Source: Haloferacaceae archaeon
GTDB lineage: Archaea; Halobacteriota; Halobacteria; Halobacteriales; Haloferacaceae
DNA length: 26,921 nucleotides
Reading direction: 5' to 3'
Assembly (NCBI GenBank): GCA_003554115.1
Contig: PWFE01000022.1
Coordinates: 1-26,921 of the forward strand
Numbering within the stretch: position 1 is the stretch's first letter; each line of letters begins with the position of its first letter. A program made the translations under genes and the position numbers. The notes under the pieces are model-generated. The model was given only the letters and a program-made list of their open reading frames with translations, searched no databases and was not told the DNA's origin. Shown in pieces: positions 13,727 through 21,876 of the stretch.

Positions 13727-15043
13727 TTAGGCGCCCAGTTCGACGGCGTCAGTGTACTCCTGCAGCCAGTCGAGAATATTGCTATCAGGAACTGACAGCG
13801 ACCGCTCTACTGGGTCGTAGTCTGGATAGCCGCCAACGTCGTCTTGGCTGTCAATGATCGCTCCTTGATCGTTTCCGACCCGGTTTTCGATCAACTCTCG
13901 TTCGTACTCCGATCGGTCGGCGGGACGTGGGCCGACGTTCGCTTTGACCCACGATGGGGTGTCTGCGGCGGATTTGACAGAATCGAGATCAAGGCCATCC
14001 GGCACGAGTGGTGGGCTGCTGAGTTCAGTCAGCCCGCCGTCGTCAAACGGCCGTTGGTCGTCATCCCATTCGATGTCCTCGTGCCAGACGTTACCGCCGT
14101 ATGAGACAAGTGGCCGGTCGTAGAAACTAGGTGTATCTGGACCCGGTTCGTAATAGAGGCCTTTCCAGGTGTGGTCTTGATCCTCGTAGCTGCCGGCTGC
14201 GAGATTGATGATGTTCCCACTCGAGCCGTTGACTCTGTGGCCGTAGTTGTAGACGTAGTTGTTGCACATAACCGACTCACACCGCATGAGCGGCACGCGT
14301 CTGATGTGGTGGGCGTACAGACAGCCCATGTGGCAGGTCTGTTCGTGATACTCGCTGGCAGCTAAAAATCCGCGAGCGCGATCGTCGTCAGGATGAACGC
14401 TGTTGTCGTTCAACCCCTCGGCGATAATCGTATTGATAATCGAGGTGCGCTCGGCATGCGGCTGACTCGATCTCGTCGGACTACCGTCTCGGGTGATGCC
14501 GAGGTTCTCTTCGGTTCCCCAGCCGACCGTACAGTGGTCGACCATCACATCGCTTGTGCGGTGGTCGATATCGAGCACCGAGTCGAACTCACTGATTTCG
14601 TCTCCCTGCAGGAAGCTCAGATGTGAGAGAATGACACGTGGGTCGTGAACCCGGGTTCGGCATTGGGTGATCGTAATGCCCGGGGAAGGTGCAGTTTCGC
14701 CGGCGATCCACAGTTCCTCTTCGCGAATCCGCCAGTTGTGTCCGGGCACTTCGATCACGCCACCGACTTCGAAGACGACAACTGTTGGCTCACCGCTTGC
14801 GTTGTCAACCGCTTCGGCCAGTCCGCCGCTGCCGTTGAAATCAAGCGTGGTTACTTTCTCAATGTTGAGGTCGTCGCCGGCCTCGGTGAGCCAGCTCGTA
14901 TCGGTGAACGTTTGATTCCAGCTGAAGCCGCCATCCGAGCCGCCGCCGAAGCTCGTTTGCGTTGGCGACTCCCAAGCTCCGTTTTTCCGTATGTGTGGTG
15001 TTCCTTCGGTCCATTCGCCATTTTTTCTGTGATAAAATCGCAT
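13727..15043 (-). CDS. Pectate-lyase-like right-handed beta-helix protein, no visible signal peptide
   Basis: This protein of about 438 residues resembles polysaccharide lyase family 1. It shows VVVFEVGGVIEVPGHNWRI, WIAGETAPSPGITI, then VMVDHCTVGWGTEENLGI and IINTIIAEGLNDNSVH, the ladder-like turns of a parallel beta-helix. The N-terminus (FYHRKNGEWTEGTPHIRKNG) contains a duplicated RKNG-x-W motif like short modules at the start of phage or tail-associated proteins. No Sec or Tat signal or lipobox is visible, although such enzymes normally act outside the cell. ATG 15043 is preferred; another lies 10 codons upstream at 15073. A TATA-like gatatataa-type region near 15207-15216 would give a leader of about 140 nt. 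The substrate is unknown. Confidence 0.75.
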   Translation of the reverse strand: MRFYHRKNGEWTEGTPHIRKNGAWESPTQTSFGGGSDGGFSWNQTFTDTSWLTEAGDDLNIEKVTTLDFNGSGGLAEAVDNASGEPTVVVFEVGGVIEVPGHNWRIREEELWIAGETAPSPGITITQCRTRVHDPRVILSHLSFLQGDEISEFDSVLDIDHRTSDVMVDHCTVGWGTEENLGITRDGSPTRSSQPHAERTSIINTIIAEGLNDNSVHPDDDRARGFLAASEYHEQTCHMGCLYAHHIRRVPLMRCESVMCNNYVYNYGHRVNGSSGNIINLAAGSYEDQDHTWKGLYYEPGPDTPSFYDRPLVSYGGNVWHEDIEWDDDQRPFDDGGLTELSSPPLVPDGLDLDSVKSAADTPSWVKANVGPRPADRSEYERELIENRVGNDQGAIIDSQDDVGGYPDYDPVERSLSVPDSNILDWLQEYTDAVELGA

Positions 15044-15625
15044 TGGTGGTTGGTATAAGGCACCAGTCGGCATGCTTGTGGCGACATCTCGTCTGCGAAC
15101 ACGTCTCTGCGGCCCTCGACATCACTGTTGAGCCGAGGTACGTCGACGTCCATTCGGAGCAGCGTTCCGTCAGTTGAATATGCCAATCTTCGGTACCCTG
15201 TGCACGTCGGTTATATCTATCACTGATAGTCTTTGCGTCTGTACAGTCCACAGTGTACGGAGTGACGTCAGGATGGTCATAGCCTGTCTGTCTGTTGGTC
15301 ATCAGTCGCCAGACCGATCATAGTAGGACGTATACCAGTCGTCTACGCGGTGGCTGTAGATAGTACCGTCTTGTGCTCACGCGCGGCCAATAGTTGTCGG
15401 ATCAAACGCGACGACGTGTGTACAGACTGACTGTTGTGCATACCGCATCGAGGTTTCTGGTGGCTCGGTAGCAGTGCGAGAGTCGGGATGGTGATCCGAG
15501 GTCCCACAATCGGTGCTGAGTAGTCGTAGTAGGTGGGTCGACACCCACAGAAAGATGACCGTAACTGGTTCCAGATCGGCACCGTTCGCGCTGTCAAACG
15601 CGATTGTTTGGCCCTGTCGACGGCG
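15044..15625. other. Gene-poor stretch between lyase-like gene and HTH regulator
   Basis: About 580 bp hold no ORF I can support. The leftward frame at 15343-15597 has no recognisable protein features. Visible are an AT-rich TATA-like patch (ggttatatctatcac, 15209-15223) that could serve the lyase-like gene, and a perfect 6-bp inverted repeat gtgggt-cgac-acccac at 15533-15548. The base composition looks less GC-biased by codon position than flanking genes, fitting decayed or acquired DNA. I see no transposase remnant or terminal repeats. Confidence 0.4.
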
Positions 15626-16159
15626 TTAGTGTGCCGGGTCTTCGGCTGGGGCGAGCATATCGTCGATCTGCAGAATCAGAATGTTGTTAGTGTCGTCTTT
15701 CGCATCCAACGTGCCGGTGATACGGAGCTTCGACAGCGGCGTCGGGCCGACGATAACCTCGTCACCTTCGTGGAAGTCCCGTACAGATCCTTGCAGGTGG
15801 ATCTCGGCTCGACAGAGTTCTGGGTGGTGGACGCTCGAAAGGTCGATGCTCTCGACGTTGGCGTTGTCGACTACTTCGTCGTTGTGAAACAGCGGCACTG
15901 CGGCGGCTTCGTCCATCCGGTCGACGTCAAGTGCCTCGTAGGCGTTGGCTGTCGGTTTATAGCCGCCTTTTGGACCAGGGACACCCTCGACCAGCTGGAG
16001 GGCTTTCAGGCTCTGCATCTGGTTGCGGATCGTCCCGGGGTTGCGGTCGACCTCCTCGGCGATCTGTTCGCCTTTGACCGCGTCTTCGGTCTGTCGGTGG
16101 AGGTTTGTGAGCGCGGTGAGTATCGTCTTCTGACTCGGCGTGAGTTCGATTGATGACAT
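15626..16159 (-). CDS. Haloarchaeal HTH transcriptional regulator (TrmB/Rrf2-like)
   Basis: The 177-residue protein has an N-terminal winged helix (about 1-70: ELTPSQKTILTALTNLHR, then GEQIAEEVDRNPGTIRNQMQ as the HTH, then LVEGVPGPKGGYKPT as the wing). The C-terminal domain (about 90-177) has beta-rich segments such as RAEIHLQGSVRDFHEGDEVI and NILILQIDDM. This two-part protein appears well conserved in haloarchaea as I recall it, but its ligand and targets are not known to me. I chose ATG 16159 over GTG 16165 because the TATA box (16185-16191) predicts a start near 16162. A palindrome between TATA and start suggests self-repression. It is downstream of crtB in the same direction but has its own promoter. 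Confidence 0.8.
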   Translation of the reverse strand: MSSIELTPSQKTILTALTNLHRQTEDAVKGEQIAEEVDRNPGTIRNQMQSLKALQLVEGVPGPKGGYKPTANAYEALDVDRMDEAAAVPLFHNDEVVDNANVESIDLSSVHHPELCRAEIHLQGSVRDFHEGDEVIVGPTPLSKLRITGTLDAKDDTNNILILQIDDMLAPAEDPAH

Positions 16160-16164
16160 AAGCA

Positions 16165-16177
16165 CCGCTTAGAGCGG
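16165..16177. promoter_or_regulatory. Candidate autoregulatory operator of the HTH gene
   Basis: The perfect inverted repeat ccgct-tag-agcgg (5-bp arms) lies between the TATA box and the predicted transcript start of the HTH gene. A protein bound here would block RNA polymerase. Binding by the gene's own product is inference. Confidence 0.35.
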
Positions 16178-16184
16178 ACCATTC

Positions 16185-16191
16185 ATAAATC
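16185..16191 (-). promoter_or_regulatory. TATA box of the HTH regulator gene
   Basis: On the minus strand the motif is gatttat, centred about 27-29 nt before ATG 16159, consistent with a nearly leaderless transcript. Confidence 0.6.
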
Positions 16192-16351
16192 CGATGGAAG
16201 ACTAGTAACAATTCATCGAAGAGAAGGGATTATATACGAATTTTTCGGTCTCGGCGAGCGCAAATCGACCAGTCGATACTGAATCGCTCTTCGCAAAACG
16301 GACGAGGACCGAAAACGGCCCACACGGTATTCGAACGCTCGTAGTCAGTGG

Positions 16352-17308
16352 CTACCGGACGGGTAACCGATCGACTAACTCTGCGCCACGGGTGAACATT
16401 CCACCGCGTCCCTTGCCCTCGGTGATGTTGCGAAAGACAGCCTCTGGGTCGTTGTTCCAGACCCACTGCCAGCGGGTGCGTGCGAGCAGCGCGAGCTTGC
16501 GAGCCATACTGAGCTGTGGCGTCTCTGAGAGCACATCGTACTCGCGATTTCGGATCAGCCGGTGGTGGTCGGCGTACAGCACGGCAGCCAACAGCACAGC
16601 CAGCTGGCAGTCCTCGGGGAGGTATTTGATGCCAGCGACGCCCTCTTCGTACAGCTGTTCGGCACGGGTGAGTTCGTCTTGCATCACTGCGGCAAAACTG
16701 GCGTCCATCTCGAAGTCTTTGAGCTGTGATTCGTCGACGCCGTGGCGTTCGAGTGTCGTCTGTGGAAGGTAGATCCGGTCGCGTTCGACGATATCCTCTC
16801 GAACGTCTCGCAGGAAGTTTGTGAGCTGGAAGGCTTCGCCTAACGCCGTCGCATGTGGCAGCGCTCGCTCGGGCTCCGAAGGCTGCATCACGGCGGTCAT
16901 CATTCGACCCACCGCAGACGCCGATCCGTCCATGTAGGCTTCGAGTTCGTCGTACGTCTCATAGCGAGCGGTCTCAATATCCGACTCCATTGCATCCATA
17001 AATGTGTGGACGTCGGTGGCATCGATTCCGTACGTTTCGCGGAGCTCAGCAAACGCCGCCAACACGGGATCATCGGTCTCGCGGTCGCCGAGTGCGGCCG
17101 CACGGATACGGGCGAGTTCGGCTCGCTGTTCGGCAGGCGGGGTGCCATTGGCGTCGTCGACCACCTCGTCAGCGACACGGAAGAAGGCATACAGTACGTA
17201 GGTCGCCTCCCGAATGCGTTTAGGCAACAGCCGCGTGGCGACGTGGAAAGTTTTGCCAGTCCGCTGTTGGATCGCCTTGCTTCGGGCGATTTGTGTCTCC
17301 TCTACCAT
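16352..17308 (-). CDS. crtB: Phytoene synthase CrtB
   Basis: This enzyme of about 318 residues joins two geranylgeranyl diphosphates head to head to make phytoene, the first committed step to C50 carotenoids. Both Asp-rich Mg2+/diphosphate motifs are present: ADEVVDDAN and LRDVREDIVERDRIYLP. Other family marks are the SKAIQQRTGKTFHVATRLLP start and LYAFFRVADEVVD. The frame extends to a GTG at 17359, but two TATA-like motifs (17363-17368 and 17374-17378) put transcription starts at about 17340-17350, so ATG 17308 is the first usable start. It lies after the crtD-lyeJ-cruF-zinc finger genes in the same direction, with a separate promoter. Confidence 0.93.
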   Translation of the reverse strand: MVEETQIARSKAIQQRTGKTFHVATRLLPKRIREATYVLYAFFRVADEVVDDANGTPPAEQRAELARIRAAALGDRETDDPVLAAFAELRETYGIDATDVHTFMDAMESDIETARYETYDELEAYMDGSASAVGRMMTAVMQPSEPERALPHATALGEAFQLTNFLRDVREDIVERDRIYLPQTTLERHGVDESQLKDFEMDASFAAVMQDELTRAEQLYEEGVAGIKYLPEDCQLAVLLAAVLYADHHRLIRNREYDVLSETPQLSMARKLALLARTRWQWVWNNDPEAVFRNITEGKGRGGMFTRGAELVDRLPVR

Positions 17309-17362
17309 TGTGTTGTTGGGAGGACCGTTGGTCGTCTCATCGTCCGGTTCCAGCGGCACAGC

Positions 17363-17378
17363 ATATATGAATGTATAT
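17363..17378 (-). promoter_or_regulatory. Double TATA motif upstream of crtB
   Basis: Two TTCATATA-type motifs, with cores at 17374-17378 and 17363-17368, are spaced about 11 bp apart. They predict transcript starts around 17350 and 17340, both downstream of the GTG at 17359. They may give crtB expression independent of the upstream operon. Confidence 0.5.
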
Positions 17379-17434
17379 GAACGCTATCGACATAACAGTT
17401 CGTACATACGGGGCCAGTTGTGCTCGGTTGTGAC

Positions 17435-17557
17435 TCAGTAGAACGTATCCGAGCAGTCGTAGATTACGCCGTGAGTCGGACAGACGTACTTGCAGTGCCG
17501 ATGGATCATCCCCTCTCCACAGAGCGGACAGGGTCGACCCGGTGGGCCGTCGGCCAT
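17435..17557 (-). CDS. 40-aa zinc-finger protein (HVO_2523-like)
   Basis: This tiny gene encodes MADGPPGRPCPLCGEGMIHR followed by HCKYVCPTHGVIYDCSDTFY. C10-x-x-C13 and C22-x3-C26 (with H19, H21 and H29 nearby) form a plausible zinc site of the CPxCG type. I recall a near-identical small protein, HVO_2523 of Haloferax volcanii, next to crtB there; this conserved position supports a real gene. It starts 25 nt after the cruF stop and has no clear promoter, so it is probably the last gene of the crtD-lyeJ-cruF operon. Its function is unknown; it could regulate or chaperone carotenoid synthesis, but that is inference. Confidence 0.82.
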   Translation of the reverse strand: MADGPPGRPCPLCGEGMIHRHCKYVCPTHGVIYDCSDTFY

Positions 17558-17582
17558 ACTTTCGGTAGGTCAACAACCCACA

Positions 17583-18557
17583 TTACTGTTGGCTTTCGGC
17601 CTCCGTCTGTCGACGAGAGGTGGTCTCAACCCGTGGAACATACAGTCCGGGAGAGGGCCGAAGCAAGCCCGTATCGAACCGCTTTGCCCGCAAGATAGCG
17701 ACTCCGAAAATCGCTGCAACGACAACCGGAATCCAGTTGCCGAACCAGGCGTTGATCAGCCCCCATAGAATGACGAAACTGATCAGATCATCGAGCATGA
17801 ACTCACAGGTTTCGAGTCGAGATTCGAGTCCGGATCGATCAAACGTAAGGTCCAACACGCCGACCGCAACAGTCGCGCTCAGCACCCACCCCGCGTAGTT
17901 CGACAGCGGCACATCGTAAAACATCCCGCCGCCGTCGTAGCTCCAAAAGCTGAGCGAGACTGCCGCCGGATCAAGTGCGACATCCATCGCAACAACTGCC
18001 GGAATTACAATCGATAGCCGAACAAGCCGCGAGGTCGACCGTTCGCCGAGCAACAACAACGAAAGCAGGTAGGTGTTGAGCACGATTGGCAGGAAAAACA
18101 CTGGCAGTGCGGCCGGAATACCTCCAACCATTGGTCCCAGACTCACCCCGTAGACGAACTCACCATAGGGCCAGCCCGTCGACACACCGACGTACTCGAT
18201 GACATACGTATAGCTCATCAACAGCCCAATCCCTACGAGAGCGCGTCGATCAATCGTTGGAAGCACGCCGACAATGAGTGGGGCGGCCATCACGAACGTC
18301 CCGAAGAGAATCAACGGTGGGTTGAACTGGAGCGCCGCCGGAAGCACCGACCACTCCATGGCGCTGCCGAGCAGCATCACCGCCCCAACCAGCGGGAAAA
18401 ACACGGCGATAGTAAATCGGTTGCCGTCGACGAAAGCGTCTAACCACGCCTCGGCCTCAGTTCGGGTACGCGGCAATCCCGAGAGAATCGCCTGCATATC
18501 TTGAGCCTCGCTGATCCGCAGCTCTGTGCGATCTGCCTCGACAGCCGAATCAGTCAT
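17583..18557 (-). CDS. cruF: Bisanhydrobacterioruberin hydratase CruF
   Basis: The 324-residue integral membrane protein has about seven or eight hydrophobic segments. In bacterioruberin synthesis CruF adds water to the terminal double bonds of bisanhydrobacterioruberin, giving the tertiary hydroxyls of bacterioruberin. Family-like segments include YVIEYVGVSTGWPYGEFVYG, a LDPAAVSLSFWSYDGGGMFY loop and DLISFVILWGLINAWFGNW; the Glu/Asp residues in these may form the active site. Its ATG shares one base with the lyeJ stop (TAATG), so translation is coupled. The frame is open upstream across lyeJ, but that part is a shadow. The assignment rests on the gene order crtD-lyeJ-cruF and its length. Confidence 0.88.
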   Translation of the reverse strand: MTDSAVEADRTELRISEAQDMQAILSGLPRTRTEAEAWLDAFVDGNRFTIAVFFPLVGAVMLLGSAMEWSVLPAALQFNPPLILFGTFVMAAPLIVGVLPTIDRRALVGIGLLMSYTYVIEYVGVSTGWPYGEFVYGVSLGPMVGGIPAALPVFFLPIVLNTYLLSLLLLGERSTSRLVRLSIVIPAVVAMDVALDPAAVSLSFWSYDGGGMFYDVPLSNYAGWVLSATVAVGVLDLTFDRSGLESRLETCEFMLDDLISFVILWGLINAWFGNWIPVVVAAIFGVAILRAKRFDTGLLRPSPGLYVPRVETTSRRQTEAESQQ

Positions 18558-19441
18558 TAGAGAACCTCCCACAACGGAACAATCTGCCAGAGTGCACCCA
18601 GTGTAATGAGCGTCCCGACCACCGTATTGAGCGTGGGAAACCACCAGTAGGCACGGGCTACTGCAACCGACGAGCCGGCGACCCACCCCACAAAGACGGG
18701 GTAGACTGCGAGTAACGCGCCCAATCGAAGGTCGACTGTCCCGAACGCGACGGCAGCGGCAAGCCAGCAGGCTGCGACATATCCATACGTGCGGCGTTCG
18801 CCAAGGGCAGTCGCAGTCGTCTGAATACCTGCCGTACGGTCGGGTTCGATGTCGGGAATCGCCGAAAACGTGTGCATGCCCATCGTCCAGAGCCACGCGC
18901 CGGCGACTGCGAGGGCGGGCGGCTGGCTGCCGGCAACCACCACGTAGGCCGCAATTCCCGGCAGGATATACAGCCCGTTGGAAACCGAATCGAGGAAGGG
19001 TGTCGTTTTAAATCGGAACGGCGGCGCGCTGTACTGGATCGCCAAGAACAGAAAGCCGACGAGCCACGGCCAAGCCGAAGGTGGTGTAAGCACAAGTAGC
19101 CCAACACCTAACAGCCCACTAGCGATGACTGCTGCGGCCACTGGCCGGTCGCCCTGCCAGCGAGCTTCTTTGTCGTCTTTTTTCGGGTTAGTACTGTCGA
19201 CTTCGGCATCGAAGATGTCGTTAACGCCGTACAGGAGGACGTTCGCCGGCACCAAAAAGTAGCCGAACAGGACGACTGCCGCAGGTGTAAACAGCTCTTG
19301 GACAGTGGTTGCCGCAACAGCGACACCGACGACCACCGGGCCGGCGAGATACAGCCAGAATCTGGGCCGCGAGAGCACCAACAGGTAGCTTAGATGCTCA
19401 AGCAGGCCGGCGTTTCGCAGGTCGTCGCTCACAGTCGGCAT
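18557..19441 (-). CDS. lyeJ: Lycopene elongase/hydratase LyeJ (UbiA-family prenyltransferase)
   Basis: This 294-residue membrane enzyme adds C5 isoprene units to the ends of lycopene and hydrates them, turning the C40 chain into a C50 carotenoid. Both UbiA Asp-rich motifs are present: NDIFDAEVDSTNPKKD in the first cytoplasmic loop and IPDIEPDRTAGIQTTATALG in the second. About eight to nine transmembrane helices surround them. The ATG at 19441 overlaps the crtD stop (TGATG). The GTG one codon earlier is less likely. The gene is flanked by crtD and cruF in the order described for haloarchaeal bacterioruberin clusters. Confidence 0.9.
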   Translation of the reverse strand: MPTVSDDLRNAGLLEHLSYLLVLSRPRFWLYLAGPVVVGVAVAATTVQELFTPAAVVLFGYFLVPANVLLYGVNDIFDAEVDSTNPKKDDKEARWQGDRPVAAAVIASGLLGVGLLVLTPPSAWPWLVGFLFLAIQYSAPPFRFKTTPFLDSVSNGLYILPGIAAYVVVAGSQPPALAVAGAWLWTMGMHTFSAIPDIEPDRTAGIQTTATALGERRTYGYVAACWLAAAVAFGTVDLRLGALLAVYPVFVGWVAGSSVAVARAYWWFPTLNTVVGTLITLGALWQIVPLWEVL

Positions 19442-20982
19442 CACGCTCCCATCGAATCCGCGGTTAGTTGGCCGCTAATCAGACACATCGGTACGCCGAT
19501 ACCAGGAGTGGTATACGAGCCTGTAAAGTAGAGCCCGTCTACTTTTGTGGACGTTCTGGAAGGACGGAACAACGACGTCTGCCGGAGGGTGTGGGCCATT
19601 CCCAGCGCCGTGCCCTCCATCGAGTTGTAGCGATCAGTGAAATCGTCGACGCAGAACATCTCTTCGGTGACGATCCGATCCCGAAGGTCGACGCCCGTGT
19701 TCTCGGCAATGTCATCGAGAACGAGATCACGGTAGCTTTCGCGTAACTCGGGTGTGTCTTCGAGACCCGCGGCGATTGGGACGAGCGCAAACAGGTTGCT
19801 GTGGCCCTCGGGTGCGACCGAGTCGTCGGTTTTCGAGGGCACACACAGGTAGTAGGCCGGATCATCGGGCCAGGCTGGCTCATCGAAGATCATCTCGAAA
19901 TGCTCGTTCCAGTCAGTCGGAAGCACGAGTGTGTGGTGGGCAAGTTCGTCGACGTCGCCTTCGACACCCAGATACAGCAGGAATGCTGAGGGCGCATACG
20001 TCCGAGAGTCCCAGTAGTCTGCGCTGTACTGGCGTTTTTCCGGCGGTAGGAGCTCCTGTTCGGTGTGAGCGTAGTCGGCGTTCGAAACCACGCGGTCGGC
20101 GAGATACTCCTCACCGTGTTCTGTTCGGACCGCAAACGCCCCTTTTTTGCCGGCGATCTCAGTGACGGGTTGGTCGGTGACGAACTCGACGCCCAACTCT
20201 TCTGCGAGTTCGACGATGCCGTCGACCACCGCACCCATCCCGCCGTCGGGGTAGTAGACACCCATATTAAAGTCGACGTGGCTCATTAGGTTGTAGAGCG
20301 CGGGCGTGTTAGTCGGCGCACCACCTAAAAAGACCAGTGTGTACTGCATGATCTGCTGGAGCTTGGGGTGTTCGAAGTAGCCCTCAACGTGGCCCTGCAT
20401 TTTGCCGAGCAGCGAGAGCCCCCAAGAGTACCGCAGCACATCGAGATCGATATAGTCCCGTAGTCGAGGGCGATCCTCATAGACGAAATGTTCCATCCCG
20501 ACGTTGTAGGTGTACTCAGATTTCTCAAGATATCGCTCTAGGGCCTCGCCAGCGCCGGGTTCGTACTGCTCGAAGAGTGCTTTGTTGGCCTCGATATCCG
20601 GCAGGAGGTCGACCTGATCGCCGTCTTTGAAAAAGATCCGATAGTGCGGATCAAGCCGCGACAGCGAGTAGTACTCGTCGGGTCGCTTGCCGAAATGCCC
20701 GAAAAATCGCTCAAAGACATCGGGCATCAGATACCACGACGGGCCCATATCGAACGTAAAGCCGTCACGTTCGAGGCGGCTGGCGCGGCCGCCTAACTGT
20801 TCGTTCTTTTCGACGACAGTGACGTCTGCCCCGGCGTCGGCGAGATAACACGCCGTCGACAGCCCACCGAACCCGCTACCGATGATGACGATATCCTCGC
20901 CATCGACCGCCGAGAGGTCGCCATCGTATCGTCCGTCGTTGCCGCCGTGTCGCTCGCTGTCTCCATCGGAGGCGGTGACCAT
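19441..20982 (-). CDS. crtD: Carotenoid 3,4-desaturase CrtD
   Basis: This 513-residue FAD enzyme of the phytoene desaturase (CrtI) family introduces the 3,4 double bonds during bacterioruberin synthesis. The N-terminal dinucleotide motif is IIGSGFGGLSTACYLADAG, followed by VVEKNEQLGGRASRLERDGF. The C-terminal carotenoid desaturase signature is GLYFTGSYTTPGIGVPMCL. It starts the crtD-lyeJ-cruF cluster, which is why CrtD is preferred over phytoene desaturase CrtI. I chose ATG 20982 over ATG 21006 because the TATA box at 21009-21017 lies too close to the latter and predicts a start about 5 nt before the former. The first 25 or so residues are acidic and Asp/Gly-rich. Confidence 0.9.
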   Translation of the reverse strand: MVTASDGDSERHGGNDGRYDGDLSAVDGEDIVIIGSGFGGLSTACYLADAGADVTVVEKNEQLGGRASRLERDGFTFDMGPSWYLMPDVFERFFGHFGKRPDEYYSLSRLDPHYRIFFKDGDQVDLLPDIEANKALFEQYEPGAGEALERYLEKSEYTYNVGMEHFVYEDRPRLRDYIDLDVLRYSWGLSLLGKMQGHVEGYFEHPKLQQIMQYTLVFLGGAPTNTPALYNLMSHVDFNMGVYYPDGGMGAVVDGIVELAEELGVEFVTDQPVTEIAGKKGAFAVRTEHGEEYLADRVVSNADYAHTEQELLPPEKRQYSADYWDSRTYAPSAFLLYLGVEGDVDELAHHTLVLPTDWNEHFEMIFDEPAWPDDPAYYLCVPSKTDDSVAPEGHSNLFALVPIAAGLEDTPELRESYRDLVLDDIAENTGVDLRDRIVTEEMFCVDDFTDRYNSMEGTALGMAHTLRQTSLFRPSRTSTKVDGLYFTGSYTTPGIGVPMCLISGQLTADSMGA

Positions 20983-21008
20983 GTATACCACAGATAGGTA
21001 CGACATGA

Positions 21009-21017
21009 GTATAAAAC
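21009..21017 (-). promoter_or_regulatory. TATA box of the crtD-lyeJ-cruF operon
   Basis: On the minus strand the motif is gttttatac, centred about 31 nt before ATG 20982, giving a leader of about 5 nt. The 92-bp region to the divergent SDR gene would contain both promoters. Confidence 0.6.
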
Positions 21018-21074
21018 AACGGACTTCCGGCCGTCAACGCCCAGCTTTAGGGTCCAGCATCCCCAGCAGTGTGT

Positions 21075-21770
21075 ATGGATCAACAAACGGTCGTCATCAC
21101 CGGTGGAACCCGCGGAATCGGACGCGCAGTTGCCGACGAATTCGCCACAGCCGGCGCACAGGTTGTCATCTGTGGCCGCGAGACCGAGCGTGTCGAGCGG
21201 ACCATCGATGAACTGAACGACGGCCACGACCGCGTCTCGGGACTCGCAGTCGACGTCCGAGACGAAGCTGGCCTCACAGACGTGTTCGAACATGCCGCAG
21301 ACCGTGGCGAGACGGTCGACATCGTCGTCGCCAACGCCGCGATAAACCACGGCACGCCGGGCGAAATGCCACTCGACGGCGAGTCCTACGACCAGTTCGA
21401 CGAGACGATGTCGACCAACGTCCGTGGCGTGTTTGCGACGATCAAGCAAGCCGTCCCACATCTCTCGACGGAGGCTCGGGTGCTCGTTCCCTCAGGGTCG
21501 GTCGCCCGCAAAGCCAAAGCGGGGATGGGAGCCTACGCCGTCTCGAAAGCGGCTGCTGAGGCGCTTGCTCGTGGATTTTCGGTCGACCTCGAGCAGCCAG
21601 TGTGCGTTGTCGATCCCGGATTAGTCGCCACCGAACTCACCGGAATCAAAAACGCACGCGACCCAACAGCTATCGCACCGATGTATCTGTGGGTTGCCAC
21701 CGAGGCCGAACCGAGCGACATCGACGGCGAGATCGTTTCGCTCCGGACATGGAAACAGTCGACGCGGTAG
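21075..21770 (+). CDS. Short-chain dehydrogenase/reductase (SDR)
   Basis: The 231-residue classical SDR has the cofactor loop TGGTRGIGRA, followed by VVICGRETERVE; the Arg after Gly favours NADP(H), though this is not decisive. VVANAAINHG supplies the structural NAA motif. The catalytic Ser is in VPSGSVARK and the Tyr/Lys pair is in YAVSKAAAEA. VDPGLVATEL is the usual segment after the active site. It is an oxidoreductase of an unknown alcohol or ketone. It is divergent from crtD with only 92 bp between starts, so a carotenoid or isoprenoid substrate is conceivable but unproven. ATG 21075 fits a weak TATA (gctttagg, about 21044-21051); the GTG two codons earlier is less likely. Confidence 0.85.
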   Translation: MDQQTVVITGGTRGIGRAVADEFATAGAQVVICGRETERVERTIDELNDGHDRVSGLAVDVRDEAGLTDVFEHAADRGETVDIVVANAAINHGTPGEMPLDGESYDQFDETMSTNVRGVFATIKQAVPHLSTEARVLVPSGSVARKAKAGMGAYAVSKAAAEALARGFSVDLEQPVCVVDPGLVATELTGIKNARDPTAIAPMYLWVATEAEPSDIDGEIVSLRTWKQSTR

Positions 21771-21876
21771 GCGGCAACTACCAGAACGGTAGAACGTCGC
21801 TACTACCGTCTACTCCATCAGTTTATGTGGGCTGCCGACAGACATGGTACTGCGTGCCACGGGCACCTGATTCCCC

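Noticed and set aside
15343..15597. 84-codon leftward frame in the gene-poor region
   Set aside because: Its composition is not haloarchaeal (few acidic residues, many Ser/Cys/Arg), and no domain or promoter is visible.
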